From: Pyrinomonadaceae bacterium
GTDB taxonomy: Bacteria; Acidobacteriota; Blastocatellia; Pyrinomonadales; Pyrinomonadaceae
DNA length: 64,000 nt
Assembly (NCBI GenBank): GCA_030841085.1
Contig: JAVEDP010000038.1
Location: 1-64,000, forward strand
Reading direction: 5' to 3'
Below are positions 35,594 through 44,306 of this stretch, in pieces; the stretch's first letter is position 1; every line of letters begins with the position of its first letter. Made by a program: the position numbers and the translations under genes. The notes beneath the pieces were generated by a model. The model did not search any database, was not told the origin of the DNA, and saw nothing but the letters and a program-made list of their open reading frames with translations.

Positions 35594-35643
35594 TTTCGGG
35601 GCGAAACGAAATGCACCATTTCGTTTCGCCCCGAAAAGTTTTT
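35594..35643 (+). terminator. Perfect 20-bp hairpin with T-run, probable terminator
   Basis: TTTCGGGGCGAAACGAAATG, loop CAC, then the exact complement to 35636, followed by AAGTTTTTAG. The stem is unusually long for an intrinsic terminator. It is bracketed by GTTTATAGAA (about 35564) and TTCTATAAAC (about 35656), which are also inverted. It would end the cyclophilin transcript. Confidence 0.7.
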
Positions 35644-35685
35644 AGCCAGCACCGGTTTCTATAAACATTCCGTGCCTACGGCACT

Positions 35686-35716
35686 GGGACCCGGTCGCTA
35701 CCGCTCCCGGTGCTGA
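35686..35716 (-). repeat. Single arm of family D
   Basis: Minus strand: GTCAGCACCGGGAGCGGTAG then CGACCGGGTCC. Matches the arms of D1 and D2. It overlaps the last codons of thiD. Confidence 0.75.
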
Positions 35717-36480
35717 CTTTGCTTGGCGTTGCGAAGTTCATTCAACACGAAATCTTTCGCTTGTCTGACGGAATCTTCCAAAGACAATCCTTTACCCAAT
35801 CCCGCTGCGATCGCTGCTGACAACATACAACCTGACCCGCGAATGCTAGCGCCGGGAATAAAAGCAGCGCGGAACACAGTCACCTTTCCGTCATCGTCGA
35901 GCACATCAATCGCTTCTTCTGGAAACGCGCCGGGCGCTGCTGGAAGGTGTCCGCCTTTGATCAAAACCGCGCGCGCGCCGAGCCCGCGAATAATCTTCGC
36001 GGCCTCGCGCATCTGGGCTTCTGAAGTTATGTGCAAGCCAATTAGCGCCTCGGCTTCGGGAATATTTGGTGTGACCGCGCGCGCCACGGGCAATAACTCG
36101 GCAACGAAAACATCGAGCGCGTCTGCTTCCATCAAACGCAGGCCCGAACTGGAAACCATAACTGGATCGACGACCGGCGCCGGCAACTCGCTCTCGCGAA
36201 AGATGCGCGCGACCTCTCGCACAACTTCGCGTGTCGGCAGCATTCCCGTCTTCGCACAACCAAACTGAAACTCTGCCCGCAATGACTCTAGCTGACCGCG
36301 AACCGTCGCGGCCGTTTGATGAGCTGCACCGGTCGCGCTTCTGTCGTTTTGGAAAGTGATTGAGGTGATCGCGGCAGACGCGCGGTAACCAAAGGACGCA
36401 AAAGTCCTGGCGTCCGCGAGCACGCCGGCGGCGCCCGACGGATCAAAGCCTGCGATGGTTAATGCATTTGGCAAAGGCAT
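35698..36480 (-). CDS. thiD: Hydroxymethylpyrimidine/phosphomethylpyrimidine kinase
   Basis: ThiD phosphorylates HMP and HMP-P in thiamine synthesis. Start 36480 gives MPLPNALTIAGFDPSGAAGV, the conserved family opening, and 260 residues. A longer frame to 36552 is translated repeat A3. Other motifs are KTGMLPTREVVREVA, VVDPVMVSSSG, and the C-terminal anion hole GASIRGSGCMLSAAIAAGLG. Its last residues run into a family D repeat arm. thiE lies upstream on the same strand, with repeat A3 in between. Confidence 0.92.
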   Translation of the reverse strand: MPLPNALTIAGFDPSGAAGVLADARTFASFGYRASAAITSITFQNDRSATGAAHQTAATVRGQLESLRAEFQFGCAKTGMLPTREVVREVARIFRESELPAPVVDPVMVSSSGLRLMEADALDVFVAELLPVARAVTPNIPEAEALIGLHITSEAQMREAAKIIRGLGARAVLIKGGHLPAAPGAFPEEAIDVLDDDGKVTVFRAAFIPGASIRGSGCMLSAAIAAGLGKGLSLEDSVRQAKDFVLNELRNAKQSQHRER

Positions 36481-36490
36481 GAAACCACTC

Positions 36491-36709
36491 AGCCTGCGGA
36501 GCAGGCGGTAGCATAAAGCCTGGGGTGAAGCGGAGCGGAACCCCAGGTCCATAGTTCAAAAGAAGCGAGCCCGCGGAGCTGGCGGCAGGCTTGCCGGGAT
36601 GTGAACGCTGTCGCCCGCGCCGCGGGCTCGGCCACTCTCAATTCATGCCTGTCCTGGGGTTCGCTGCGCTTCACCCCAGGCTTTATGCTACCGCCCGCTC
36701 CGCAGGCTA
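36491..36709. repeat. Long palindromic element, family A copy 3
   Basis: Arms 36491-36547 and 36654-36709 are inverted repeats with GCATAAAGCCTGGGGTGAAG and its complement. Internal GAGCCCGCGGAGCTGGCGGC and GCCCGCGCCGCGGGCTCGG add more stems. It is 219 bases long, placed between thiE and thiD. The right arm encodes the final residues and stop of thiE. Confidence 0.87.
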
Positions 36710-37362
36710 GTATCAGATTCCTCATGAATCCTTACGACGATAGAACTCAATAGCTGCGGTTCACCAAACATTCTTATCGCGGCAATCCCTCGCGCGCCGG
36801 CGCTTAAGCATTCAGCGAAATTGTCTTCGCCGATACCGCCAAGCGCCAGAACGGGAAATTCATTCAGCTCCGCGCAAACGTGTTTCAATTGTTCCAGTCC
36901 CACCGGTGGTCCGTATTTTTCTTTTGACGACGTGGGAAAGACTGGACCAAAAACAACAAAGTCGGCGCGCGCTTCACGAGCCTCGCGGGCTTCGGCTAAC
37001 GAATGAGTTGACACCCCTATTAGAAAATCATCGCCAAAAGATTTCCGCACAACTGATACAGGCAAAGATTGCGTTGTCAGGTGAACTCCATCCGCTCCCG
37101 CCGACGCGGCAACATCAGCGCGTTCGTTCACCAGCAGTTTCGTCGTACTGTTGCGCGTATTCTCAGCCGCACTCGCCACGAGCTCATACAATACTTTCGT
37201 TGTCAGAGCTTTTTCGCGGACTTGGATCAGATCGATATTTGCTGCAACGGCAGCTTCGACAAGCTGGAGGATGGATTGGAAGTCTTTACTGCTGGACGTC
37301 GTCGCTGCCGTCGTCTGGCCGCTGGTGATGAGGTAGCTGATTGGCTTTTGCGGGCTGTACAT
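36688..37362 (-). CDS. thiE: Thiamine-phosphate synthase
   Basis: TIM-barrel enzyme coupling HMP-PP with thiazole phosphate. From ATG 37362 it has 224 residues: YLITSG at the start, IDLIQVREKALT, LLVNERADVAASAGADGVHL, and VVFGPVFPTSSKEKYGPPVG with ALGGIGEDN near the end. The N-terminal codons overlap the upstream membrane-protein gene by 77 bases in another frame. The C-terminal residues SLRSGR and the stop come from repeat A3, suggesting the natural end was replaced. Together with thiD it forms a thiamine gene pair. Confidence 0.9.
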   Translation of the reverse strand: MYSPQKPISYLITSGQTTAATTSSSKDFQSILQLVEAAVAANIDLIQVREKALTTKVLYELVASAAENTRNSTTKLLVNERADVAASAGADGVHLTTQSLPVSVVRKSFGDDFLIGVSTHSLAEAREAREARADFVVFGPVFPTSSKEKYGPPVGLEQLKHVCAELNEFPVLALGGIGEDNFAECLSAGARGIAAIRMFGEPQLLSSIVVRIHEESDTSLRSGR

Positions 37363-37672
37363 ATCTCTTATCGGTGGTCGCACCAACCTGTTGCAGCGCG
37401 GCGACGCTTTGTTTGAAATGAAAGATTTCCCAAAAAGCCATTCCCAGATTCAGCACGCCCAGGCCGGTGACCGCGCCGCGCACCCAGCCCGAAGCTACCA
37501 CGGTTTGCAACCCGTACATTCCGCTCTTGCGTGCCGCATACAGCAGAAAATAATTGTTGCCCCAGTCGCTGAGGCCCAGCGTGCCCTGCGGAATCCATGG
37601 CAACAGCGCGAGCACTATGCCAATTTCAAGGCATAGAATGATGTAGAAGATAACACTTAGTTTAGCGGACAT
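37286..37672 (-). CDS. Hypothetical membrane protein overlapping thiE
   Basis: A 128-residue protein with hydrophobic segments at about residues 5-25 and 55-80, possibly a third at 38-50, and a polar C-terminal tail (KRYVQPAKANQLPHHQRPDD). No family is recognised. The tail overlaps the start of thiE by 77 bases. The tail lacks hydrophobic or structured character, so the original gene may have ended earlier and read into thiE after loss of a stop. Confidence 0.6.
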   Translation of the reverse strand: MSAKLSVIFYIILCLEIGIVLALLPWIPQGTLGLSDWGNNYFLLYAARKSGMYGLQTVVASGWVRGAVTGLGVLNLGMAFWEIFHFKQSVAALQQVGATTDKRYVQPAKANQLPHHQRPDDGSDDVQQ

Positions 37673-37680
37673 GGGGTGTT

Positions 37681-37916
37681 CGTAAATCGTTAATCGTAAA
37701 TCGTAAATCGTAAATCGTGAATAGATGTTCTTGGTCTTTGGTCTTTGGTCTTTGGTCTTTGGTCTTTGGTCTTTGGTCTTTGGTCTTTGGTCTTTGATCT
37801 TTGATCTTTGATCTTCGGTTTGTTTTGTGGTTTCTGTTTCCTGTTTCCTGTTTCCTGTTTCCTGTTTTCTTCGGGCTCGTCACCATTTACGATTTACGAT
37901 TCACGATTCACGATTT
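37681..37916. repeat. Nested word repeat: 'CGTAAAT', 'GGTCTTT' and 'CTGTTTC' tracts
   Basis: Outer left arm from 37681 is (TCGTAAA)n. Outer right arm 37884-37916 is its complement (ATTTACGATTTACGATTCAC). Between them lie about nine GGTCTTT units and four CTGTTTC units in direct tandem. The right arm encodes the last residues Arg-Lys-Ser and the stop of the TPR gene. The tract length may vary between strains. Confidence 0.85.
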
Positions 37917-40196
37917 ACGGTCTTTCTTCTTCTTCTGGCGCGCTTGTAAACTCTGCAGCCGGTCCGCGACATCGCGATAGCTGACATCGACGCCATAAAC
38001 TTCCGTGAACGCACTCACCGCGCGCGTCAAATCGCCCATCTGTTCATAAGCCGAACCCAGCTCGTACTGCAGCGCCTTGTACTCTTCGGCGCCGCGCCCG
38101 GGAACATCCAAACCCTTCTTGAACCACAGCACGGCTGCTTGCGGCAAACCCTTCTGCACAAAGCAATGGCCCAGCATGTTACAGCATTGCAGGAATCGCG
38201 GCGTGTTGTCACTGGGACCGGTCAAACCGGCAGCCGCCTGAAACTCTCTGATAGCCTCGTCAAGCAAGTCCATCTCTTTGTAGGCCGTCGCCATGTTGTA
38301 GTGAGTTTCAAAATCCTCGGCGACAGGGTTCTGTTCGCCTTCCGCTTCGACGCGAAACTCTTCAAATATCTCGGCCAGGCCGGAATCAATTCCACTGCCC
38401 GTCGGCGCCGCGTTCGCAGTAATTTGCGAAGCTCCATCGGCAATGCTGTGAACTGCTTCATCGGCGACTATGATCGTTTCGACTTCAGCTGCCTTAACCG
38501 GCGCGGCTACCGAATTACTTTCAAACTCAATCGTCGTTGTAGCCGATTTCGCTGCGTCCAGTTGGGCGCGGCGTGAAGCGAACTCAGGATCCGGACCGAA
38601 CTGCCGTTCCAATATTTCGAGTGTGTCGAGAGCAATGTCCGAGTAGCCTTGAGCGATGTAAAAGTCAACGCTTTCCAGCTCCTGCTTGATCATCGCGTCC
38701 TTCCGCGGCCCAGCTTCCGAGTCATCGTTCGGATTTACCTCGGTCTCGGTCGCCCCGGAATGTGGCAGCGGATAGTCCTGTGCAAAGGGATCGACAAAAG
38801 CCGGATCAGGCGCGAGCTGTTCCGAGTCCTCGCTTTCGTTTAGGTCCGCAAAGGAAATATTAGTCGAGTTGTTAGAAGCTACAGAATTCCATTCGAACTC
38901 CGCCGCGGGTTCGCTGAGGTTGTTATCAACCATCGTGGCGCTATCGTCGACAATCGCAAAACTTTCGAAGGTGGGAACGACGTCCGCCGCAAGCTCGTCG
39001 CTTTGATGCCGCTCCACCTCTTCGTCGAGCGCTCCACCAATAGTCTCCAACCGTTCGGCGTAGCGCGATTCGTCGGGAGCGAGACGGATCAATTGCGTCA
39101 ACGCATAGCGCTCGTCCTCGACCATGCCGGCCGCTTCTGCGGATTCCGCCAGGCGCTCGAGTACGGACCGAAGCTTTTCAGTATCGCGTTGCCACCAGTG
39201 AATGCGGGCCAACAAACGCAACGCGCCAACATGCTCCGGAGCACTTGCCAAAATTTCATCGACCAGCTCTAACAGATCGCTTTCTTCGCGACCGGCCAAC
39301 ATCCTTTCCAGGATTTCGCCGAGCACGCGCACCGCTTCGTCTTCCTGGCCCAGCTTTAAATAGACGCGCGACACCTCGATATAACGGCGATAGCCATCCG
39401 GGTCGTGCGCCAGCAACAAAGCAGTCGCGCGTTCAGCACCGGGCGCATCATCCGCGGCAACATAAGCGTCGGCCAGCATCGCAGCCAAATCCGGATCATC
39501 CGGCATTTCTGCAGCTGCTTTTTCCAGGATTTCCGCCGCATCTTCCGCCGTTCCCAGCGCGCTGGTAACTGAGAGCAAACCGCGCAGCAGCGTCTTGTCG
39601 TTGGATTTCAATTCCAGGGCCCGAATGTAGGCTGAATGCGATTTTTCCAGATCGCCGTTTTCAAGTAATCGCTTGGCCGCTTCACCGAAAGCTTTCGCAG
39701 CTTCGTTTTCCATCCCCTCTTTGAGATAACCTTCAGCGAGCTGAACCCGGACATTGGTGTTGTGCGGGTCGAGGTCGGCGATGCGGTGCAGCACGCCGAG
39801 GGTCTTGCGCGTTTCGCCCGCGCGCGTATAACCATCGGCGACGATAAGAAACTGCGCGCGCGCATCAACGATCAGGCCCTGGGCTGCATAGAGTTCGCCG
39901 AGTTTATTTGCCGTTTCGGGATCGCGAGGTTTGAGCTTCTCGATCTTCCGGTACATCGCGATGGCTTTCAGCCGGAATTCCTGTTCGCGATAATGTTCGG
40001 CAATCTGCGAGAAGCAGGAAATCGCTTCGTCTTTCTGGCCGGCACGCGCCAATAAATCGCCCAGCATGTTGACAGCAGTAAGATCCTGCGGATCATGCTT
40101 GATGATTTGGCGGTACTCTTTGATGGCGGCATTGATCTTTCCCTGGGAAAGAAATTTCTCTGCCGCTTTCAGAACCTTAGCTTTTTCGAAAGCCAT
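37908..40196 (-). CDS. Large cytoplasmic TPR protein
   Basis: The 762-residue protein has no signal peptide. TPR units run through the first 370 residues (KINAAIKEYRQIIKHDPQDL, ALLAHDPDGYRRYIEVSRVY) and return near the C-terminus (NMATAYKEMDLLDEAIREFQ). Between about 390 and 590 is an acidic, low-complexity region. The end is lysine-rich (RQKKKKDRKS), the last three residues coming from repeat DNA. Proteins of this build in Acidobacteria and Myxobacteria act as scaffolds, for example with motility or secretion systems; no specific partner is evident here. Confidence 0.78.
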   Translation of the reverse strand: MAFEKAKVLKAAEKFLSQGKINAAIKEYRQIIKHDPQDLTAVNMLGDLLARAGQKDEAISCFSQIAEHYREQEFRLKAIAMYRKIEKLKPRDPETANKLGELYAAQGLIVDARAQFLIVADGYTRAGETRKTLGVLHRIADLDPHNTNVRVQLAEGYLKEGMENEAAKAFGEAAKRLLENGDLEKSHSAYIRALELKSNDKTLLRGLLSVTSALGTAEDAAEILEKAAAEMPDDPDLAAMLADAYVAADDAPGAERATALLLAHDPDGYRRYIEVSRVYLKLGQEDEAVRVLGEILERMLAGREESDLLELVDEILASAPEHVGALRLLARIHWWQRDTEKLRSVLERLAESAEAAGMVEDERYALTQLIRLAPDESRYAERLETIGGALDEEVERHQSDELAADVVPTFESFAIVDDSATMVDNNLSEPAAEFEWNSVASNNSTNISFADLNESEDSEQLAPDPAFVDPFAQDYPLPHSGATETEVNPNDDSEAGPRKDAMIKQELESVDFYIAQGYSDIALDTLEILERQFGPDPEFASRRAQLDAAKSATTTIEFESNSVAAPVKAAEVETIIVADEAVHSIADGASQITANAAPTGSGIDSGLAEIFEEFRVEAEGEQNPVAEDFETHYNMATAYKEMDLLDEAIREFQAAAGLTGPSDNTPRFLQCCNMLGHCFVQKGLPQAAVLWFKKGLDVPGRGAEEYKALQYELGSAYEQMGDLTRAVSAFTEVYGVDVSYRDVADRLQSLQARQKKKKDRKS

Positions 40197-40592
40197 TAAG
40201 GATATTATGTATCACTGAATATGGGAGCGGAGTCAAACGCAGGATCGCGAGTGGCACGTAATGGGAGCGACGAAATCACTTTTGGACGAGGACTTTTCCA
40301 GGATGAAAAAGTCAAAACGTACGCTAACATGCGTAAAAAGAGCCTGTCAACGCCGTTAATTTTCAGCTACTGATGCACTTCGATTTGAGGCGACTGAGTG
40401 TCGTAAGGTCAGTACCGTCTGCGGTAGCGGATGGGTTCCGACATTGCCCTCATTGCCACCGCGAGGCCGTTCATTCAAACTGCGCCACTACCAATTTTCA
40501 CGTTCAAACCCGGAGTTTACTGCTATAAACACCTGCGAGATTTTGATCGATTTAGAATACTTATGCTGCGTCACCGATGTTAGCTTCCTAAA
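40197..40592. other. Intergenic region, divergent, no gene seen
   Basis: Upstream of both the TPR gene (minus) and the O-antigen ligase gene (plus). About 40410-40440 contains GTACCGTCTGCGGTAGCGGA, a degenerate relative of the family D core. Nothing else recognisable and no convincing promoter pair. Confidence 0.5.
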
Positions 40593-42101
40593 TTGAACAA
40601 TCAACCAAACCAACTGCAGGTCGCTCAATTCCCCAACCGGGCATGGTGGTCAACGGCGGGGGCAAGCGTCGCCACCGCGGGCCTGGTGCTCTATTCGGTT
40701 TTCGCACCCCACTCAATCGCGGCCGGCGAGATTTCACTCGCCATCGCGGGCGCCGGCTGGTTGGTGCGCACCGTTGCGGGCCGCGCTACCGGTTTTCGCC
40801 GTACGCCTTTTGACCTGCCCATTTGGCTATTTTTTCTTTGGACCATCCTGTCGTCGTTTCTTTCCGTCGAACCGCACATCAGTATTGCCAAGATTCAATC
40901 GACCTGCGTCATTTTTCTTTTTTATCTGACGCAGGCAATTGCGACGCGGCGCACCGCGGTGTTGCTGGTGTCGCTGATGATTTTGTCGGGTGCGGCCGGC
41001 ACTGTCTACAGTCTTTACGATTTGCTGCACGGACGCGGCGTCGTTGTTGAATCGATTGCGCCGGAAAGTCCGTTGCACTCGGTCAACGTTCTACCGAACG
41101 ATGCAATTTGGCGGTTGGGTGGGGAGCGCGTTCATTCTGTCGCCGATGTCGACCGAGTGATAAGAAATTCGCCAGCCAACTCAAGCATCACGGTCAGCAT
41201 TATTTCGCAAGGCGAACACGTTGAGCGCCCGGGAATGATTGTGACTGACGAGGTAAGAAGCCGCACCTCGCCCTCCGGAATCAGTGGGACGAAATCAAGT
41301 CATCGCTTTCGCGCATCGGGATGGACCAGACACTACGAAACATATGCTGAGATCGTACAAATTCTGGCGCAGCTGGCGTTAGGTCTGGCGCTTGCCCAAC
41401 TCCTAAATCACGGATTCAATCGTTGGTCCAGGTTGGCATTCCTCGCCACCGGCTTGCTGGCGCTAGGTCTTGCCTTAACCGCAATGCGAACAACGTTGAT
41501 TGCTTTTGCTATCGGCGTGGTAGTGATTAGTTGGCGCGCGTTGCGCGGACGCGCAAAGATTGCGGTCCTGGCCGCTCTCAGCGTGTTGTTAATCGTCGGC
41601 GCTTTCGTCGTCTATCAAACTCGCGCACGCCAGGCGCTGTTTCTTAAGGATCCAAGTTCTTCGCTGCGCGTCCAGGTTGCCAAGGTGGGCGTGGCGCGAA
41701 TCATGCTGCATCCCCTGTTTGGCCACGGTATGGATGCGATGCACGTGCATTGGAATGAATGGGGCTTCCCAGGCAGCGACATGCTGCACCTGCATTCGAC
41801 ACCGCTTCAATTGGCATTCGATCGCGGCTTGCCGGCGCTGTTCTTATGGCTTTGGATTGTGTGGCTATTTTGGCGGACCGTCAGCCGGAATGAAAAAAGT
41901 TTGCGCGAGACTGGGGACACAAACCGTTACGGCATTCTGCTCGGGGCGACAGGGGCGCTGGCCGGTTTCTTCGCCAGTTCGCTGGTCAACTACAACCTTG
42001 GCGACGGTGAAGTTGCGTTGGTGTTCTGGTGGTTGCTGGGCCTCGTCGTGGTGCTGTCCGCCAACGGAGAATCGACACCCGCACATCCACGCTCGTGTTA
42101 G
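40593..42101 (+). CDS. O-antigen ligase family protein with PDZ-like insert
   Basis: Polytopic membrane protein of 502 residues, about 10-12 segments, with the Wzy_C region around LHPLFGHGMDAMHVHWNEWG and HLHSTPLQLAFDRGLPALFL. O-antigen ligases join polymerised glycans to lipid A-core or proteins in the periplasm. Between segments, residues about 149-212 resemble a PDZ fold: VVESIAPESPLHSVNVLPND, AIWRLGGERVHSVADVDRVI, ITVSIISQGE. This insertion is unusual. The start TTG is the only candidate near the N-terminus; no clear ribosome-binding site. Confidence 0.82.
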   Translation: MNNQPNQLQVAQFPNRAWWSTAGASVATAGLVLYSVFAPHSIAAGEISLAIAGAGWLVRTVAGRATGFRRTPFDLPIWLFFLWTILSSFLSVEPHISIAKIQSTCVIFLFYLTQAIATRRTAVLLVSLMILSGAAGTVYSLYDLLHGRGVVVESIAPESPLHSVNVLPNDAIWRLGGERVHSVADVDRVIRNSPANSSITVSIISQGEHVERPGMIVTDEVRSRTSPSGISGTKSSHRFRASGWTRHYETYAEIVQILAQLALGLALAQLLNHGFNRWSRLAFLATGLLALGLALTAMRTTLIAFAIGVVVISWRALRGRAKIAVLAALSVLLIVGAFVVYQTRARQALFLKDPSSSLRVQVAKVGVARIMLHPLFGHGMDAMHVHWNEWGFPGSDMLHLHSTPLQLAFDRGLPALFLWLWIVWLFWRTVSRNEKSLRETGDTNRYGILLGATGALAGFFASSLVNYNLGDGEVALVFWWLLGLVVVLSANGESTPAHPRSC

Positions 42102-42128
42102 TTAGCTCGCAGTTTGTAATTGATTTGG

Positions 42129-42953
42129 CTAGATCACGTCGGCAAAATTTCTGCGGGTCTTCGCGAACCACCAGTAACCAAAAACAAACAGAACTAAAGC
42201 GACCACGCAGAAGTACGCGAGGCTGGGCCAGTCGGGCGCTAAGCCTTCGAGAAAGATTCGACGGTAGCTGCGGATTAGCGCGGTGAAAGGATTGGCATTA
42301 ATAAAAAGCCGGTACCGCTCCGGCACAATCGATTCGGGATAAATAATCGGCGTCAAATACATCCAGGCCATCAAAATCAGAGTGATGCCCTGCGCGATGT
42401 CTCGGAAAAAAACACCGAGCGACGCAACCAGCCAAGCGGCTCCAAAGGTGGCAACGAGTTGCGGAATAAGCACCATCGGCAGCCATAAAACTGTAAGGTG
42501 CAACTCGCGATGAATGAGCGCGGTCGCCAATAACAACGCCACGGTGCCAAACAATTGATTGCCCAACGCCGACAATGCCTGCGCTACTGGTAACGTCTCC
42601 AGGGGAAAGACGACGCGCTTAACCAGGTTTGCATGCTCGACGATGGTGGTCGACGCGCGCTGCACGGTTTCCTGAAACATGGTCCAGGGCAGCAGTCCGC
42701 AAAAAAGATAGAGCGCGTAATCCCAGGTCGAACCGCGCGCGCCAAAGCGGGCGCCAAAAATTCCCGCGAAGATAAAGGTGAAGATCGCAATCATCACGAT
42801 GGGCATCAGGATGGCCCAGAGGATTCCGAGCGCCGAACCGCGGTAGCGGGCCAACAGATCGCGACGGGCCAGCGACAGGATAAGTTCAAAACGTCCTGGT
42901 AACTGCCAGAGCGGTTTCCAAATCGCGCGTCGTGCTGTTTGAGCAGAAATCAT
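42129..42953 (-). CDS. Polysaccharide ABC-2 type export permease (Wzm-like)
   Basis: Permease of 274 residues with six membrane segments and the ABC-2/Wzm pattern: LARRDLLARYRGSALGILWA, GSTWDYALYLFCGLLPWTMF, and TPIIYPESIVPERYRLFINA near the end. It would export lipid-linked polysaccharide with a Wzt ATPase. Such an ATPase is 9 kb away on the other strand (51914), so the pair has been separated by several unrelated genes. Confidence 0.88.
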   Translation of the reverse strand: MISAQTARRAIWKPLWQLPGRFELILSLARRDLLARYRGSALGILWAILMPIVMIAIFTFIFAGIFGARFGARGSTWDYALYLFCGLLPWTMFQETVQRASTTIVEHANLVKRVVFPLETLPVAQALSALGNQLFGTVALLLATALIHRELHLTVLWLPMVLIPQLVATFGAAWLVASLGVFFRDIAQGITLILMAWMYLTPIIYPESIVPERYRLFINANPFTALIRSYRRIFLEGLAPDWPSLAYFCVVALVLFVFGYWWFAKTRRNFADVI

Positions 42954-42956
42954 GCG

Positions 42957-43110
42957 TTCGTGAATCGTAAATCGTAAATCGTGAATAGTACAGAATGGGC
43001 TGTGGGCTTTGGGCTTTGGGCTTTGGTCTTTGGTCTTTGGTTTTTGCGCTTTGCGCTTTTGAAAAAGAATCTACATCGAAAGATCGAAGAGCCAAGACCA
43101 AAGACCAATC
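42957..43110. repeat. Word repeat: 'CGTAAAT' and 'GGTCTTT/GGGCTTT' tracts
   Basis: Runs of AATCGTAAATCGTAAATCGT, then GGGCTTT and GGTCTTT units, then the complementary AAGACCAAAGACCA near 43091-43108. It uses the same words as the element at 37681-37916. It exactly fills the gap between the Wzm start and the methyltransferase stop. Confidence 0.75.
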
Positions 43111-43111
43111 T

Positions 43112-44107
43112 TCAGATCTTGCCAAAGCCACGCCAACTGTTGCTGTTGTGCCAACCGATGTTCACTTCAGTTGCATGGACGTCTTTCCACCACTCTGCAA
43201 ACTCTTGCCGGCTGATGTAATGGGAAGTCGGCGCCACCAAATGATCAAAGACAATCGTATGCTGTTCGCGCCACCCGAATTTTGAGATAGCGTTCAGGTA
43301 GTCGTTATAAAACAAGTGGTCCGCCAGTTCCCTGCCACCCGCACCGCGATTCAGTGGTCCATAGACAAGCTTTGTCGCCAGATACATCAAAGCAGCGGGA
43401 ATTTTTGAAGCCTGTAGCAACGTTCGCTGATCGATTCGCGAGGTTATTTTGCGCACCGGGTTGATGTAACGCGTGATCCAACGGTTGTTTTCGGCGCCAT
43501 AAACCCAAGCCGAAAGATGACCGCCGGGCTTAACCCGCGACGCGAGCGAGCGAAAGCCCGCCCGCGGGTCGGGCAGATGATGCAGCACGCCAACCGAAAA
43601 CGCGTAATCAAATGCGCGCGCCAGCGGCAAGTTATAAAGGTCGGCTTGAATGATGTGCGCGTTCTCAAGATTGCGCGTGGCGGCAAATGCAGTTTCAACC
43701 GCGCTGCTCAAGTCCACACCTACAACTTCTCGCGCTCCCCAGCGCGCCGCCAGTTCAGTGTGCCTGCCTTTGCCGCAGCCACCTTCAAGAACAATCTTGT
43801 CCTGAAAAAAATCCGATTCGACCGGCGCAATCCAGCCCAGGAATTGATCGGCATAAAGTTCATCGGTGTGCGTGAAGTGTTGCCATTGCCAGCCAAAACT
43901 TTCAGCAGTCGCCGCTTTGTCCGCTTCCAACAGTTCAGTGCTGACAAAGCGCGGCACGCCACGGACGATCGGAAACCCCGACTTGCAGGCAGCGCATACC
44001 AGCCGCCCCTGCATAATTTCTTCCCCTTCAATAACAACTACTTCAGTCAGATCTAATTGCGCTGCACAGGCCGGGCAACGTAGATAATCAAGGAGCTTGC
44101 GCTTCAT
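43112..44107 (-). CDS. Methyltransferase with N-terminal Trm112-type zinc domain
   Basis: The 331-residue protein has an N-terminal Trm112p-like module (LRCPACAAQLDL, LVCAACKSGFPIVRGVPRF) with four cysteines. It is followed by a class I SAM-dependent domain: KIVLEGGCGKGRHTELAARW, VVGVDLSSAVETA, and FSVGVLHHLPDPRAGFRSLA. Members near polysaccharide genes often methylate sugars or lipid intermediates, but the substrate is not readable. It lies next to the Wzm gene on the same strand. Confidence 0.85.
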   Translation of the reverse strand: MKRKLLDYLRCPACAAQLDLTEVVVIEGEEIMQGRLVCAACKSGFPIVRGVPRFVSTELLEADKAATAESFGWQWQHFTHTDELYADQFLGWIAPVESDFFQDKIVLEGGCGKGRHTELAARWGAREVVGVDLSSAVETAFAATRNLENAHIIQADLYNLPLARAFDYAFSVGVLHHLPDPRAGFRSLASRVKPGGHLSAWVYGAENNRWITRYINPVRKITSRIDQRTLLQASKIPAALMYLATKLVYGPLNRGAGGRELADHLFYNDYLNAISKFGWREQHTIVFDHLVAPTSHYISRQEFAEWWKDVHATEVNIGWHNSNSWRGFGKI

Positions 44108-44202
44108 GCTAAGAGATTAGCACTTGAATTGTTTTCTATGGAATTACAGAGTCGGGCGGCAAGCGCTCGAAGTTGTTCATCTGCCTTGCGGCAAAGGCTT
44201 GA

Positions 44203-44279
44203 AGTTCAGAGTTCAACCAGTCCAACCTTTAGGTTGCTCTTGCGCATGGCAGCGGCAAGCTAAAGCTGGACTCTAAACT
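44203..44279. repeat. Family G repeat, copy 1
   Basis: AGTTCAGAGTTCAACCAGTC, then AGGTTGCTCTTGCG, then GCAAGCTAAAGCTGGACTCT and AAACT. The ends are inverted. The second copy is at 54141-54207. It lies between the methyltransferase and matrixin genes. Confidence 0.75.
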
Positions 44280-44306
44280 GCTTTGCGTTAGCTGGGTCTT
44301 ATTGGC

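Noticed and set aside
36489-36725. Minus-strand 78-residue reading frame between thiE and thiD
   Set aside because: Translated repeat A3, no independent gene features.
37735-37860. Possible CRISPR array in GGTCTTT/CTGTTTC repeats
   Set aside because: Units are 7 bp, contiguous with no spacers, and there are no cas genes nearby.
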